From an uncultured Prevotellaceae bacterium (GTDB lineage: Bacteria > Bacteroidota > Bacteroidia > Bacteroidales > Bacteroidaceae): a stretch of DNA of 64,000 bases. The DNA lies in the NCBI GenBank assembly GCA_947166305.1, contig CAMVDV010000010.1, positions 1 to 64,000 of the forward strand, written 5' to 3'. Both the position numbers and the translations under genes were made by a program. The notes beneath the pieces were generated by a model. It was not told the origin of the DNA. It ran no database searches and was given only the letters and a program-made list of their open reading frames with translations. This document shows, piece by piece, positions 32,118 to 40,683 of this stretch. Positions within the stretch are counted from its first letter, which is position 1. Each line of letters starts with the position of its first letter.

Positions 32118-33767
32118 ATGTCTACTTCCGTTCGCGACCTTGGCCGGTGGCTTTGGCGTTCATCCCGCGGACTGCGACTGCAGGCGGTGCTCAATGCTCT
32201 CATCGGCATCGTGTCCGTCTGCCTCGACTTTGCCTTCATCTATGCCACGAAGTGGACGATTGACATAGCCACGAGCCGTGCCGAGGGCAGTCTGAGGGCA
32301 GCGGCCTATGCGCTCATCGCCATCATGGTGAGCAAAATCCTGCTTGGCTTTGCCCGCAAATGGGTGAGCGCCCTGCTCGGCGTCCGCTCGCTCAACATCT
32401 TGCAGAAACGCCTCTTCTCGCGCCTGTTGCAGAGCGAATGGAACGGACAGGAAGACCGTCACAGCGGCGACACGCTGAATCGCATGGAGCAGGACGTGCG
32501 CGACCTCACATCGTGCATCACCGAAACCATTCCCGCCCTCTTCGAAGTCTCCTTCCGATTCGTGGGTGCCTTCTTCTATCTCTTCAGCATGGACGGCCGC
32601 CTGGCCTGCCTCATCGTCTGCATCGTGCCCCTTTTCCTCTTGCTGAGCAAGGTCTATGTGCGCAAGATGCGTAGCATTACGCGCGACATCCGTTCCACGG
32701 AGAGCCGCGTGCAGAGCATCTTGCAGGAAAGCATACAGCATCGTGCCATACTGAAAACGCTGGAGCGGACAGGAACCATGATTGCGAAGCTCACGCAGAT
32801 GCAGGGCGAGCTGCGCCGCCACGTCCGCCACAGGGCGGTATTCAGCAGCACGTCGTCCACATTGCTGAGCGTCGGCTTCGGCACGGGCTACCTCGTCACC
32901 TTCCTATGGGGCGTGAATAGCCTGAAAGAGGGTGCCATCACCTACGGAATGATGATTTCCTTCATCCAACTCGTAGGGCAGATACAGGGCCCATTCCGCG
33001 ACCTGACGCGCTTCATTCCCGTCCTCATCAACACACTCACAGCCAGCGAGCGACTCATGGAGCTGGAAGACGTGCCGCTGGAGGACGAGTCGGACCCGAT
33101 AGCCTTTGAGGGTGGTGCCGGAGTGCGCCTTGCCGACGTGAGCTTCCGCTACAGGGAAGGCGGACGAGCCATTCTCTCTCACTTCTCGTGCGACTTTCCC
33201 AAAGGCTCCACCACGGCCATCCTTGGCGAGACCGGTGCAGGCAAGACGACGCTCATCCGCCTTGTCCTGGCCTTGCTGAAGCCTACGGAGGGAAGCGTGG
33301 AGATGTACGACGATGCGCGCACGGCACACGTTTCTCCCCGCACACGCTGCAACCTCGTCTATGTGCCGCAGGGCAATACGCTCTTCAGCGGCACCATTCG
33401 CGACAACCTCCTGCTGGGCAATCCCGATGCCACCGAGGAGGAGATGCGCCAAGCCCTCGAGACTGCCTGCGCAGGCTTCGTCATGGACCGCCCCGACGGA
33501 CTGGATGCCGTCTGCGGAGAACTGGGTGCCGGCCTGAGCGAAGGGCAGGCTCAGCGCATAGCCATCGCCCGTGCGCTGCTGAGGAAGGGGTCGGTGCTGC
33601 TACTCGACGAGGCTACGAGCGCTCTCGACATGCAGACAGAGAAGCAACTCCTGCAGAATCTTGCCGCACGCGAGGTGGGTCAGACCATCATCTGCGTGAC
33701 CCATCGGCCTGCCGTCATTGAGTATTGCACGCAAGTCATCGAGATGACACGCGTCAGGACGGACTGA
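32118..33767 (+). CDS. ABC transporter, fused permease and ATPase
   Basis: About 549 residues. N-terminal six-helix transmembrane domain (to about 310) and C-terminal nucleotide-binding domain, i.e. a half-transporter acting as a dimer. Walker A GETGAGKTT, Q-loop VPQGN, signature LSEGQAQRIAIARALL (LSEGQ instead of LSGGQ) and Walker B VLLLDEATSALD, then a His switch in CVTHRP. Exporter type; substrate not predictable. The ATG at 32118 (MSTSVRDLGRWLW) is preferred; the frame also opens at a TTG 27 bp upstream, inside repeat DNA. Confidence 0.93.
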   Translation: MSTSVRDLGRWLWRSSRGLRLQAVLNALIGIVSVCLDFAFIYATKWTIDIATSRAEGSLRAAAYALIAIMVSKILLGFARKWVSALLGVRSLNILQKRLFSRLLQSEWNGQEDRHSGDTLNRMEQDVRDLTSCITETIPALFEVSFRFVGAFFYLFSMDGRLACLIVCIVPLFLLLSKVYVRKMRSITRDIRSTESRVQSILQESIQHRAILKTLERTGTMIAKLTQMQGELRRHVRHRAVFSSTSSTLLSVGFGTGYLVTFLWGVNSLKEGAITYGMMISFIQLVGQIQGPFRDLTRFIPVLINTLTASERLMELEDVPLEDESDPIAFEGGAGVRLADVSFRYREGGRAILSHFSCDFPKGSTTAILGETGAGKTTLIRLVLALLKPTEGSVEMYDDARTAHVSPRTRCNLVYVPQGNTLFSGTIRDNLLLGNPDATEEEMRQALETACAGFVMDRPDGLDAVCGELGAGLSEGQAQRIAIARALLRKGSVLLLDEATSALDMQTEKQLLQNLAAREVGQTIICVTHRPAVIEYCTQVIEMTRVRTD

Positions 33768-33800
33768 GTTAATCCACACGGCGCGAGGTCCTTGCCAGAA

Positions 33801-33880
33801 CCCTGTGCCGTTACCACTAAAGCCCTGTGCCATTATAGCAAAAACCCTGTGCCGTTTTGTTCATCACGGCACAGGGTTTT
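33801..33880. terminator. Array F: three 22-bp repeats ending in a terminator hairpin
   Basis: CCCTGTGCC units at 33801, 33823 and 33845 (22 bp apart). The last one pairs with its inverted copy: AAAACCCTGTGCCG at 33841-33854 with CGGCACAGGGTTTT at 33867-33880, giving a 14-bp stem with T-runs on both strands. Serves the convergent ABC and GH92 genes. Confidence 0.88.
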
Positions 33881-33920
33881 TCCAAACTTGCTGCAGAGGG
33901 TGTCTGGCAAGGGACTTCCC

Positions 33921-36239
33921 TTACTTCTTCTTCATCGTCAGATTGAGCGTTCCGCCCGCCACGACATCGCTGAACGCGATGCTTCCTTCGGTCGTCTTCT
34001 TGCCGTTCAGGACCTTGGCAGGCTGCACATAGACGTTCTTCTTGGAGTTGTTCTTGGCCGTGATGACGAACTCTTTTCCCTTATAATACTGCGGATTGAG
34101 CTTGACGGTCACCTTGTCGAAGACAGGACTGCCGATGGAGAACGACGGACGGGGCGAGGTGAGACCGTCGACGGCAAACAGTCCGATGGCCGACATCACG
34201 TACCATGCGCCCAGCTGACCTTGGTCCTCATCCTGTCCGTAGCCGTAGCCGTGGATGCCATCGGTGCCGTAGAACTCGTCGAGGATAGCGCGAACCCACT
34301 TCTGAGAGAGGTCGGGTCGGCCGCTATGATTGAAGAGCCACGAGATGTGGAGGCAAGGCTGATTGCCCTGATTGTAGTAGGTGCGGAGTCCTGCAAAGGC
34401 GTCTATCTCCTTGCCGCCCGAGAAGATCTGGGGCTGAGAGGCTGTAAAGATGTCGTTCAGGCGCTTGTTGAACTCGTCCTGACCCACTTTCTTGATGAGC
34501 GCTTCGGGTGTGTGGGGGACGTAGAAGGTGTACTGCACCGCGTTGCCCTCTTGGAATCCTCGCCACACTTGCATGGGGTCGAAGTTCTCAATGAAGTTGC
34601 CATTCCTCAATCGAGGATGCATGTAGCCGGTCTTTTCGTCAAAGATTCTTTCCCAACCTTTCGACATCCAGAGGAGTTTCTCCAGGTGTTCCGTCTTGCC
34701 GAGGCTCTGTGCGAGCATCGCCGTAGCATAGGCCGAGAAGCTGTATTCTAGGGTGTGGGAGCCGGAGAAGTAGAAGTCTTCGCCCCTCTCGCCAAGCTCT
34801 TTGTGCGGAGCATAACCGAGCTGAACGAAGTCGGCGGTGTCGTCTTTGCCAGCACCTTCAGGCCTGTTCGTGCCCTCCATCTCGTTCTTGAGGCAGGCTT
34901 CGTAGGCAAGGTCGAGGTCAAAGTCGCGGATGCCGCACTGATAGGCCGCGTCTATCATGAGCGGAAGCTGGTTGGTGCCGACGCCCGAGACGAACTTCGA
35001 GTTGGCAAGCCCATCGGCAAGCCAGCCGCTGTCCTTGTACTGTTGGAGTGTCGAAGCCACAAATTCCGACAGATGCTCTGGGTAAGCCAAGGCCCAAAGC
35101 TGTGTCAGGTTCCACTGACCTCCCCACATCGCGTCGGTGTTGAACATACGATATTTGGGCTTGCCGCCTTCCATGGGGACCTGACCTATAGTGCCATCGT
35201 GCTTGGGGTAAGCGCCGTTCACGTCGCTCATCACGCCTCTTCCGAGCATCGCATGATAGAGTCCGGTGTAGAACTTCATCTTGTCCTGCTCGTTTTTGCC
35301 TTCCACGAGGACGCGGCCGAGGCACTCTTCCCATGCTTTTTGCGAGGCATTCCTGGCCTGGTCGAAGGCGACGCCGGTGGCCTCGGCACGGAGATTGATG
35401 CGGGCATTCTGCACTGAAGTGAAGCTGATGCCCACCTTCACGGTCACCTGCTCGCCCTTCTTCGTCTGGAAGTCCATGTAGGCACCGGCCCCGAGGCCGT
35501 GGGCGTAGGTCTGACCCTTGTGGACTTCATCGCCGTTGAACGTGCCGAAGGCGCCGGCTTTCTTGTCCGTGACGGCCGAGAAATAGATGCGTTGGTCGGC
35601 CGTTGGCTGGTACTTCTTGATGTATTCGGGTCGGGTGATGACGTACCCTTCCACCGTTCCGTCGTCGTTTATCCAGACTTCCGAGTCCTTCACCTTGCCG
35701 CTTTCGCCTTGCTGATGACCGATGTCGAAGATGAGGTGAGCGCTTTGCGACTCGGGGAACGTGAAGCGGAGATAGGCCACTCGCTGCGTTGCGGTGGCTT
35801 CGGCATTGATATCGTAGTCCTTCAAGCGCACTTGGTAGTATCCTGCCGTTGCCTGTTCTTCGTCGTGACTGAAGGATGAGCGGTAACCCTTCGGCCCTGT
35901 TCCGTCGGGAAGGCCCGGGAGCGTGCGAAGCGTGCCCGTGGACGGAGCAACCGTGATGCCTCCCACCTGAAACTCATGCGTGCAGACAAATCCCTCGATG
36001 CTTGTGTCCCGATAGTCGTAGCCCGTGGCTTGCCAACCGTCTGCATTGCCGAGCGAACCATTCGTCGACGGGCCTGGTTTGGCCATTCCCAAGGGCATGG
36101 AGCCTGGCGCGAAGTGGAAAGCGCGGCAATGGGCTGTGCCGATGCGGGGTTCTACATACTGTACGAGCGATGTCGGGGCTTGTGCCATCGCGCCGAGCGT
36201 TGAAGCAAAAAGTGCAACTAAACAGATGATTTTTTTCAT
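33921..36239 (-). CDS. GH92 alpha-mannosidase
   Basis: About 772 residues. Calcium-dependent exo-alpha-mannosidase family, which trims mannose from N-glycans or mannans. Signal peptide MKKIICLVALFASTLGAMAQ; N-terminal beta domain (VEPRIGT, FAPGSMPLGMAKPGP, GFVCTHEFQVGG) and C-terminal (alpha/alpha)6 domain with YHAMLGRGVMSDVNG, MWGGQWNLTQL and SGSHTLEYSFSAYATAM, all family blocks; the acid is expected in one of the Glu/Asp-containing loops there. The ATG at 36239 is chosen over the frame opening at 36392 because it begins the signal peptide and follows a promoter by 32 bp. Confidence 0.94.
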   Translation of the reverse strand: MKKIICLVALFASTLGAMAQAPTSLVQYVEPRIGTAHCRAFHFAPGSMPLGMAKPGPSTNGSLGNADGWQATGYDYRDTSIEGFVCTHEFQVGGITVAPSTGTLRTLPGLPDGTGPKGYRSSFSHDEEQATAGYYQVRLKDYDINAEATATQRVAYLRFTFPESQSAHLIFDIGHQQGESGKVKDSEVWINDDGTVEGYVITRPEYIKKYQPTADQRIYFSAVTDKKAGAFGTFNGDEVHKGQTYAHGLGAGAYMDFQTKKGEQVTVKVGISFTSVQNARINLRAEATGVAFDQARNASQKAWEECLGRVLVEGKNEQDKMKFYTGLYHAMLGRGVMSDVNGAYPKHDGTIGQVPMEGGKPKYRMFNTDAMWGGQWNLTQLWALAYPEHLSEFVASTLQQYKDSGWLADGLANSKFVSGVGTNQLPLMIDAAYQCGIRDFDLDLAYEACLKNEMEGTNRPEGAGKDDTADFVQLGYAPHKELGERGEDFYFSGSHTLEYSFSAYATAMLAQSLGKTEHLEKLLWMSKGWERIFDEKTGYMHPRLRNGNFIENFDPMQVWRGFQEGNAVQYTFYVPHTPEALIKKVGQDEFNKRLNDIFTASQPQIFSGGKEIDAFAGLRTYYNQGNQPCLHISWLFNHSGRPDLSQKWVRAILDEFYGTDGIHGYGYGQDEDQGQLGAWYVMSAIGLFAVDGLTSPRPSFSIGSPVFDKVTVKLNPQYYKGKEFVITAKNNSKKNVYVQPAKVLNGKKTTEGSIAFSDVVAGGTLNLTMKKK

Positions 36240-36270
36240 AAGAATTATGCAATTTAGAGTTCTTTTCGTG

Positions 36271-36301
36271 CAAAGATACGCAAAAAAGCAGGAACGGCAA
36301 A
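36271..36301 (-). promoter_or_regulatory. Promoter of the GH92 gene
   Basis: Minus-strand -7 box TATCTTTG (36271-36278) with TTTG at 36298-36301, spacer 19 bp. Confidence 0.7.
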
Positions 36302-36371
36302 GGGAAATGCCGTTTTTCTTCAGCAGACGTGGCGAGAGCCGTCGGGAAACGGTTCTGCAGAAGATGAAAAA

Positions 36372-36503
36372 GTTCTCGTGGAGGGATGCCAAACTTAACG
36401 TGGAGAGATGCCAAACTTAACGTGGAGAGATGCCCGACTTAACGTGGAGAGATGCCCGACTTAACGTGCGGCGTTGGCAAACCAACCGTGGGGGGTCAGC
36501 CTT
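36372..36503. repeat. Array G: exact 22-bp tandem repeats (CTTAACGTGGAGAGATG)
   Basis: Anchors at 36372, 36394, 36416, 36438, 36460 and 36482, all 22 bp apart; the outer two are degenerate. Core CTTAACGTGGAGAGATGCC. The last unit runs over the stop codon of the flippase gene (36496-36498). Confidence 0.92.
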
Positions 36504-38016
36504 TTCTCCTGAACTTGCGGAGGATGCACTTTGCGCAGTCCGACCGATGGAGCAGCTGATAGATGCTCAGCGCCGAGGAGATGATGAAGGCCACACCGCC
36601 TATCGTGTACTTCTCTTCTGCGGAAGGGGAGACGAGGTAGCAGTATTCCACGGCTGCCACGAGGCAGATGAACTGCCCGATGCAGAAGAGGAAGGTGCTG
36701 CGGCGGAAGTTGAAACCATAGCGGAAGTGGCAATAGAGGAAATAGACAACCACGTCGTACAACGCTCCCACGGAGAAGGCGATGCCCGCTCCGACAAGTC
36801 CGAACGAGCTGTAGAGCCACCAGAAGAGGAGTCCGAACAACACGGCATAGCACACTTCGAGCACAAGATAGGCGATGCTATGACCTTTGGCGAGGATGCT
36901 GTAGGCCATAGGCAACGACATGCAGCGCAGGAAGGTGTAGAAGACGGACAGCGTGGCCATGCCCGTCACGACGAGGAACTCGTCCACATAGAGCACCTGC
37001 AGCACGATGGGCATGAGCATGACAAGCAGCACAAGGAAGGGCGAGATGAGCAGCGTGCAGACGTCAATCTGCTGGTTCACCGTCTCGTTCATGCGCTCCG
37101 TGTCGCGGTTCACGGCCGAGAGGCGCGGGAAGTAGTCGCTCTCCAAAGCCAGGAAGACGAGTCCCGAATAGCCTATCATCAATGCCCATGCCGCTTTGTA
37201 GTAGCCCAGTTCGTCCATCGAGTGGCTGGCAAGAATGATGGCGGGGATGATGAGCTGCAGGCTGGAATTGGCAAGGCCTGCAAGGACGTAGGGGATGCCC
37301 ACCTTGATGAGCGGCAGTCCCTCCACGAAGGTGGTCTGCGAGAAGGGTTTCACCCTGTACGACACAATCCGGAGCGAGAACGAGAAGTGGACGGCTGCCG
37401 ACAGGAATCCGCAGGCAATGAGGCCCACTATCACGCCCCTTATACCTAATATATAATAAAGAGGTATGGTGCAGAGTAACGTCCCGATGGCCAGGATGGT
37501 CTCGATGACTGCCACCTTTCGCACTTGCCGGAGGCCCTTCAGTATGGCACATTCGCCCTCGGCTATGATGTTGCTCACCGCCACAAGCGAGGTGAGCATC
37601 ACCACCGGCCAGCGGTTCCAGTCGTGGTCGAAGAAGAAATAACTGATGACGGGCGAGAAGAAAAGGCAGATCAGCACGGACAACAGCGCCGACCACAGCA
37701 CCCAAGTGCGGATGACCATCACTTGATGCTCTATCTCCTCGGCCGTTCCTTTCTCGAAAAGCTCGCTCGTGCGTCGCGTGGCATTCAGGGGGATGCCCAT
37801 CGAGCTTGCGCTGTTGAGGAACTCCCACACGGCATTGTAGGCCGAGATGAGCCCCATGCCCCAGCCGCCCAGAAGCGCTGTGGTGAGCTTCATGCGCAGT
37901 GCGCTGACCAGCATCTTCAGTCCCTGCACGCCGCCGAAAACGCCTGTGTACTTCAACACATGGTCGTACGACGTGTCGTTCGTCTCGGCATTATGCAGTT
38001 TCTTCAGTTCTTCCAT
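36496..38016 (-). CDS. Polysaccharide flippase (Wzx/MATE-like)
   Basis: 506 residues with about 12-14 hydrophobic helices (e.g. VLWSALLSVLICLFF, TILAIGTLLCTIPLYYILGI, FLVLLVMLMPIVLQVLYV), no signal peptide. Layout matches the oligosaccharide flippase/MATE superfamily that moves lipid-linked glycans across the inner membrane. The N-terminal 30 residues are hydrophilic and cytoplasmic. Lies back to back with a GT2 glycosyltransferase gene, which supports a role in surface glycan synthesis. Substrate unknown. Confidence 0.88.
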   Translation of the reverse strand: MEELKKLHNAETNDTSYDHVLKYTGVFGGVQGLKMLVSALRMKLTTALLGGWGMGLISAYNAVWEFLNSASSMGIPLNATRRTSELFEKGTAEEIEHQVMVIRTWVLWSALLSVLICLFFSPVISYFFFDHDWNRWPVVMLTSLVAVSNIIAEGECAILKGLRQVRKVAVIETILAIGTLLCTIPLYYILGIRGVIVGLIACGFLSAAVHFSFSLRIVSYRVKPFSQTTFVEGLPLIKVGIPYVLAGLANSSLQLIIPAIILASHSMDELGYYKAAWALMIGYSGLVFLALESDYFPRLSAVNRDTERMNETVNQQIDVCTLLISPFLVLLVMLMPIVLQVLYVDEFLVVTGMATLSVFYTFLRCMSLPMAYSILAKGHSIAYLVLEVCYAVLFGLLFWWLYSSFGLVGAGIAFSVGALYDVVVYFLYCHFRYGFNFRRSTFLFCIGQFICLVAAVEYCYLVSPSAEEKYTIGGVAFIISSALSIYQLLHRSDCAKCILRKFRRKG

Positions 38017-38038
38017 CGGGCAGTTGGCGTTTGGGCGA

Positions 38039-38046
38039 CAAAGGTA
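38039..38046 (-). promoter_or_regulatory. -7 box for the flippase gene
   Basis: Minus-strand TACCTTTG, 23 bp before the start at 38016; followed on the other side by a 7-bp GAAAAGT/GAAAAGA array (38047-38092). Confidence 0.65.
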
Positions 38047-38131
38047 CGAAGAAAAGTGAAAAGAGAAAAGAGAAAAGTGAAAAATTAACTAAAAAAGGAC
38101 CTCCATTACAGGCAACACGGGTGCAAACACG

Positions 38132-38160
38132 TTGTAAATGAAAACTTTTTTGTATCTTTG
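38132..38160 (+). promoter_or_regulatory. Promoter of the GT2 gene
   Basis: TTG at 38132-38134, 18-bp spacer, TATCTTTG at 38153-38160; ATG follows 17 bp later. Confidence 0.7.
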
Positions 38161-38176
38161 CCCTTGAAAAGTTCAA

Positions 38177-39199
38177 ATGCAACCGGTAAACGACCAAATG
38201 GCAAACGACATGGTTTCCGTCATCGTGTGTACCTACAACCAGCAGGACACGATAGGGCGCACCCTCGAGAGCATCCTCTCGCAAGAGTGTCACTTGCCCG
38301 TGGAGATAATCATCGGCGAAGATGGCTCCACCGACGGCACCCTCTCCGTCTGCCAAACGTATCAAAAGCAACACCCCGACACGATTCGCATCCTCAGTCG
38401 ACCCGTCAACAAAGGCTTCGTCAGCAACTACTTCGACTGCCTCCGCGCCTGTCGGGGCAAGTACATTGCCGACTGCGCAGGCGACGACTTCTGGACAGAC
38501 AGGCAGAAGCTCGAGCTGCAAGTCCGCATCATGGAGCAGGACCCGAGCGTCGGCATCGTCCACACCGACTGGCTTCGCTACAACCCACAGACCGAAGAAC
38601 TCGTTCCTCCCGACGAGTCGCCACGTGAATGTCCCCTCCCCCCGGGGGAAGGATGGGAGAAGGCTATCCTGACCCCAGGCGCCCGGCCTGCCATACATCT
38701 CTGCACAGCCCTTTACCGCAACGACTGGGTACGGCAGGCCATGCAGCAGTATCCGCAGTTCTTCGACCCCGAACGCTATCTCTGCGAGGACGTGCAGATA
38801 GCTTTCTTCCTCGCCCGCATGGGCAAGGTGGCCTACATCGACCGCCCTACCCTCGCCTACTCCTGCGGAGCGACGTCCATCTCCAACCCCTCGAGCGAGG
38901 AGAAACATTTCCGCTTCTGGGCAAACACTACCCGACTTTCCTACGACCTGGCACAGACCTTCGGCCTCCGCGACCCGCACCTCGACCGCTTTCTGCAGTC
39001 TCGCCTCCACAAACTCCTCATGCACGCCTTCCGCAGCGGCAAGCACTCCCTGCGCTCCGAAGCCGTACGTATGCAAAAAGAAATGCACATCGCCGACAAC
39101 GGCAAAACGCTCTTCGCCAAGTTCATCACCCTACCCCTCGTCTGGCCTGCCATGCTTTGCATCAGGAAACTCTATGTCGCTCTGAAGCACAGACGTTAG
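38177..39199 (+). CDS. Family 2 glycosyltransferase
   Basis: 340 residues. GT-A fold: VSVIVCTYNQQDTIGRTLES at the start, EDGSTDGTL, then ADCAGDDFWTD with the metal/nucleotide-sugar acidic motif, and the acceptor part ARPAIHLCTALYRNDW and EDVQIAFFLARMG. Cytoplasmic, using a nucleotide-sugar donor. Divergent from the flippase gene with which it probably works. Residues around 152-165 (SPRECPLPPGEGWEKA) look like an insert encoded by a C/G-rich palindrome (38630-38666). Confidence 0.9.
   Translation: MQPVNDQMANDMVSVIVCTYNQQDTIGRTLESILSQECHLPVEIIIGEDGSTDGTLSVCQTYQKQHPDTIRILSRPVNKGFVSNYFDCLRACRGKYIADCAGDDFWTDRQKLELQVRIMEQDPSVGIVHTDWLRYNPQTEELVPPDESPRECPLPPGEGWEKAILTPGARPAIHLCTALYRNDWVRQAMQQYPQFFDPERYLCEDVQIAFFLARMGKVAYIDRPTLAYSCGATSISNPSSEEKHFRFWANTTRLSYDLAQTFGLRDPHLDRFLQSRLHKLLMHAFRSGKHSLRSEAVRMQKEMHIADNGKTLFAKFITLPLVWPAMLCIRKLYVALKHRR
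38630..38666 (+). repeat. C/G palindrome within the GT2 gene
   Basis: CCCCTCCCCCCGGGGGAAGG with flanks resembles the G/C-rich spacer hairpins; it codes for the PLPPGEGW segment between two conserved glycosyltransferase blocks. Confidence 0.45.
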
Positions 39200-39293
39200 C
39201 CTCTGGCACCGCTCGACAGCCACGTTTGCATCGTTCTTTGCCCCCGAAACAGCAAAAATAAGCCCACAGGCAAAGAAAAAACTCGCTCAACGC

Positions 39294-39323
39294 TTGCAGA
39301 TTAAGGAAAAAATTGTACCTTTG
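39294..39323 (+). promoter_or_regulatory. Promoter of the rplM-rpsI operon
   Basis: TTG at 39294-39296, 19-bp spacer, TACCTTTG at 39316-39323. Confidence 0.75.
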
Positions 39324-39329
39324 CACGCC

Positions 39330-39471
39330 GATTATTATCAAAGCACCCCTAAAAGGTGCACAAGAGGCGTGTGAATAGTCCGCATCATTGGCCTGTACGG
39401 ACGGTTCGGGAATCGCTTCGGAAAAAGAGAAAAAAACAAGGTAGTAACAAAACAAAAAGTTTAGACAAAGA
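39330..39471 (+). promoter_or_regulatory. Structured leader of rplM
   Basis: About 140 nt of untranslated leader with at least two stems: GCACC/GGTGC (39343-39347 with 39355-39359) and GTCCG/CGGAC (39378-39382 with 39398-39402). The size and position fit an autoregulatory leader bound by a ribosomal protein; this is inference. Confidence 0.45.
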
Positions 39472-39933
39472 ATGGATACTTTGAGCTACAAGACCATCTC
39501 GATGAACAAGAACACCGTCAAGAAGGAGTGGGTCGTAGTGGATGCTACGGACCAGGTCCTGGGTCGTCTCTGTTCGAAGGTGGCAAAACTGCTGAGAGGC
39601 AAGTACAAGGCTGAGTTCACACCTCATGTGGACTGCGGCGACAACGTCATCATCGTGAACGCCGACAAGATTATCATCACTGGTAAGAAGATGACAGACC
39701 GCACTTATCTGTCGTACACAGGCTACCCCGGTGGCCAGCGCGCCATCACTCCCGCCGAGATTCTGGCTAAGCCCAACGGCGCCGAGAAACTGCTCCGCCG
39801 CACCGTGAAAGGTATGCTCCCCAAGAACAAACTGGCCGACAAGCTGCTCGGCAACCTCTACATCTACGCCGGTGCAGAGCACAAGCAGCAGGCACAAAGC
39901 CCCAAGGCCATCGATATTAACCAGTATAAATAA
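39472..39933 (+). CDS. rplM: 50S ribosomal protein L13
   Basis: 153 residues, full length. Family blocks: KEWVVVDATDQVLGRL, GDNVIIVNADKI, KMTDRTYLSYTGYPGGQR, LLRRTVKGMLPKN and the C-terminal YAGAEHKQQAQSP. L13 is an early-assembling 23S-binding protein. Start is the ATG at 39472; a second ATG (39502) preceding NKNTVKKEW is possible, but the longer form agrees with Bacteroidetes homologues that begin MDTLSYKT. Nine bp ahead of rpsI in the conserved order. Confidence 0.97.
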   Translation: MDTLSYKTISMNKNTVKKEWVVVDATDQVLGRLCSKVAKLLRGKYKAEFTPHVDCGDNVIIVNADKIIITGKKMTDRTYLSYTGYPGGQRAITPAEILAKPNGAEKLLRRTVKGMLPKNKLADKLLGNLYIYAGAEHKQQAQSPKAIDINQYK

Positions 39934-39942
39934 TCACCAAAC

Positions 39943-40338
39943 ATGGATACGAAATACATAGCAAATGCGCTGGGTCGCCGCAAGTGCGCCGTTGCCCGCG
40001 TATATGTCAGCGAAGGTTCTGGCAAGATTACCATCAACAAGCGCGACCTGACCGAGTACTTCCCCAGCACCATCCTGCAGTTCGTGGTGAAGCAGCCGCT
40101 TGCACTGCTCGACGCTGCAGAGAAGTATGACATCAACGTCAACCTCTACGGCGGCGGCTACACTGGTCAGTCGCAGGCTCTTCGCCTCGCCATCGCACGC
40201 GCACTGGTGAAAATCAACGCAGAAGACAAGAAAGCTCTCCGCGCCGAAGGCTTCATGACACGCGACAGCCGCGAGGTCGAGAGAAAGAAGCCGGGTCGTC
40301 CAAAGGCACGTCGTCGCTTCCAGTTCAGCAAGCGTTAA
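39943..40338 (+). CDS. rpsI: 30S ribosomal protein S9
   Basis: 131 residues, full length. Blocks ALGRRKCAVARVYV, GSGKITINKRDL, GGGYTGQSQALRLAIARAL and the C-terminal KKPGRPKARRRFQFSKR that reaches the decoding centre tRNA. Follows rplM by 9 bp; same message. Confidence 0.97.
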   Translation: MDTKYIANALGRRKCAVARVYVSEGSGKITINKRDLTEYFPSTILQFVVKQPLALLDAAEKYDINVNLYGGGYTGQSQALRLAIARALVKINAEDKKALRAEGFMTRDSREVERKKPGRPKARRRFQFSKR

Positions 40339-40683
40339 CATACAATGCATATTTCTTAATTCACAATTCATAATGGAGGCTACGCCCATGCAATGTCAGG
40401 CAAAAGCAATAATTATGAATTAAGAATTATGAATTATGAATTGCTAAAAAGGTTTAGCATCTAAATCTGCCTGACTCCCCTATTATATATATAATGTATA
40501 TAGAAGGGACTACTCGCAGGTTGGTTCTTCTCCTAAGCTCAGGCGCAAGCAGAGCTAACACAAAAGAATTAACAAGAAAGTAAACAATAACAAAAGAGTT
40601 GACAAGTTAACGAGTTGACGAGTTGTTTGAAAGTAACAACTTGTTTACTTGTCCACTTGTTTACTCGTCAACTAAAACAAATT
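40339..40683. repeat. rpsI-rpsB spacer with 7-bp and 8-bp arrays
   Basis: 345 bp without a gene. AATTATG/AATTAAG 7-bp units (40354-40447, inverted and direct), an ATTATATATATAAT palindrome near 40482, and GAGTTGAC/ACTTGTTT octamers (40605-40675) just before the rpsB start. No clear TAnnTTTG box, so rpsB may depend on read-through or an unseen promoter. Confidence 0.7.

Noticed and set aside
36430..37449. 339-residue plus-strand frame over the flippase
   Set aside because: Charged, His/Glu-rich shadow of membrane-helix codons; it also starts in array G.
37991..39088. 365-residue minus-strand frame over the GT2 gene
   Set aside because: Shadow of the glycosyltransferase; crosses the flippase promoter region.
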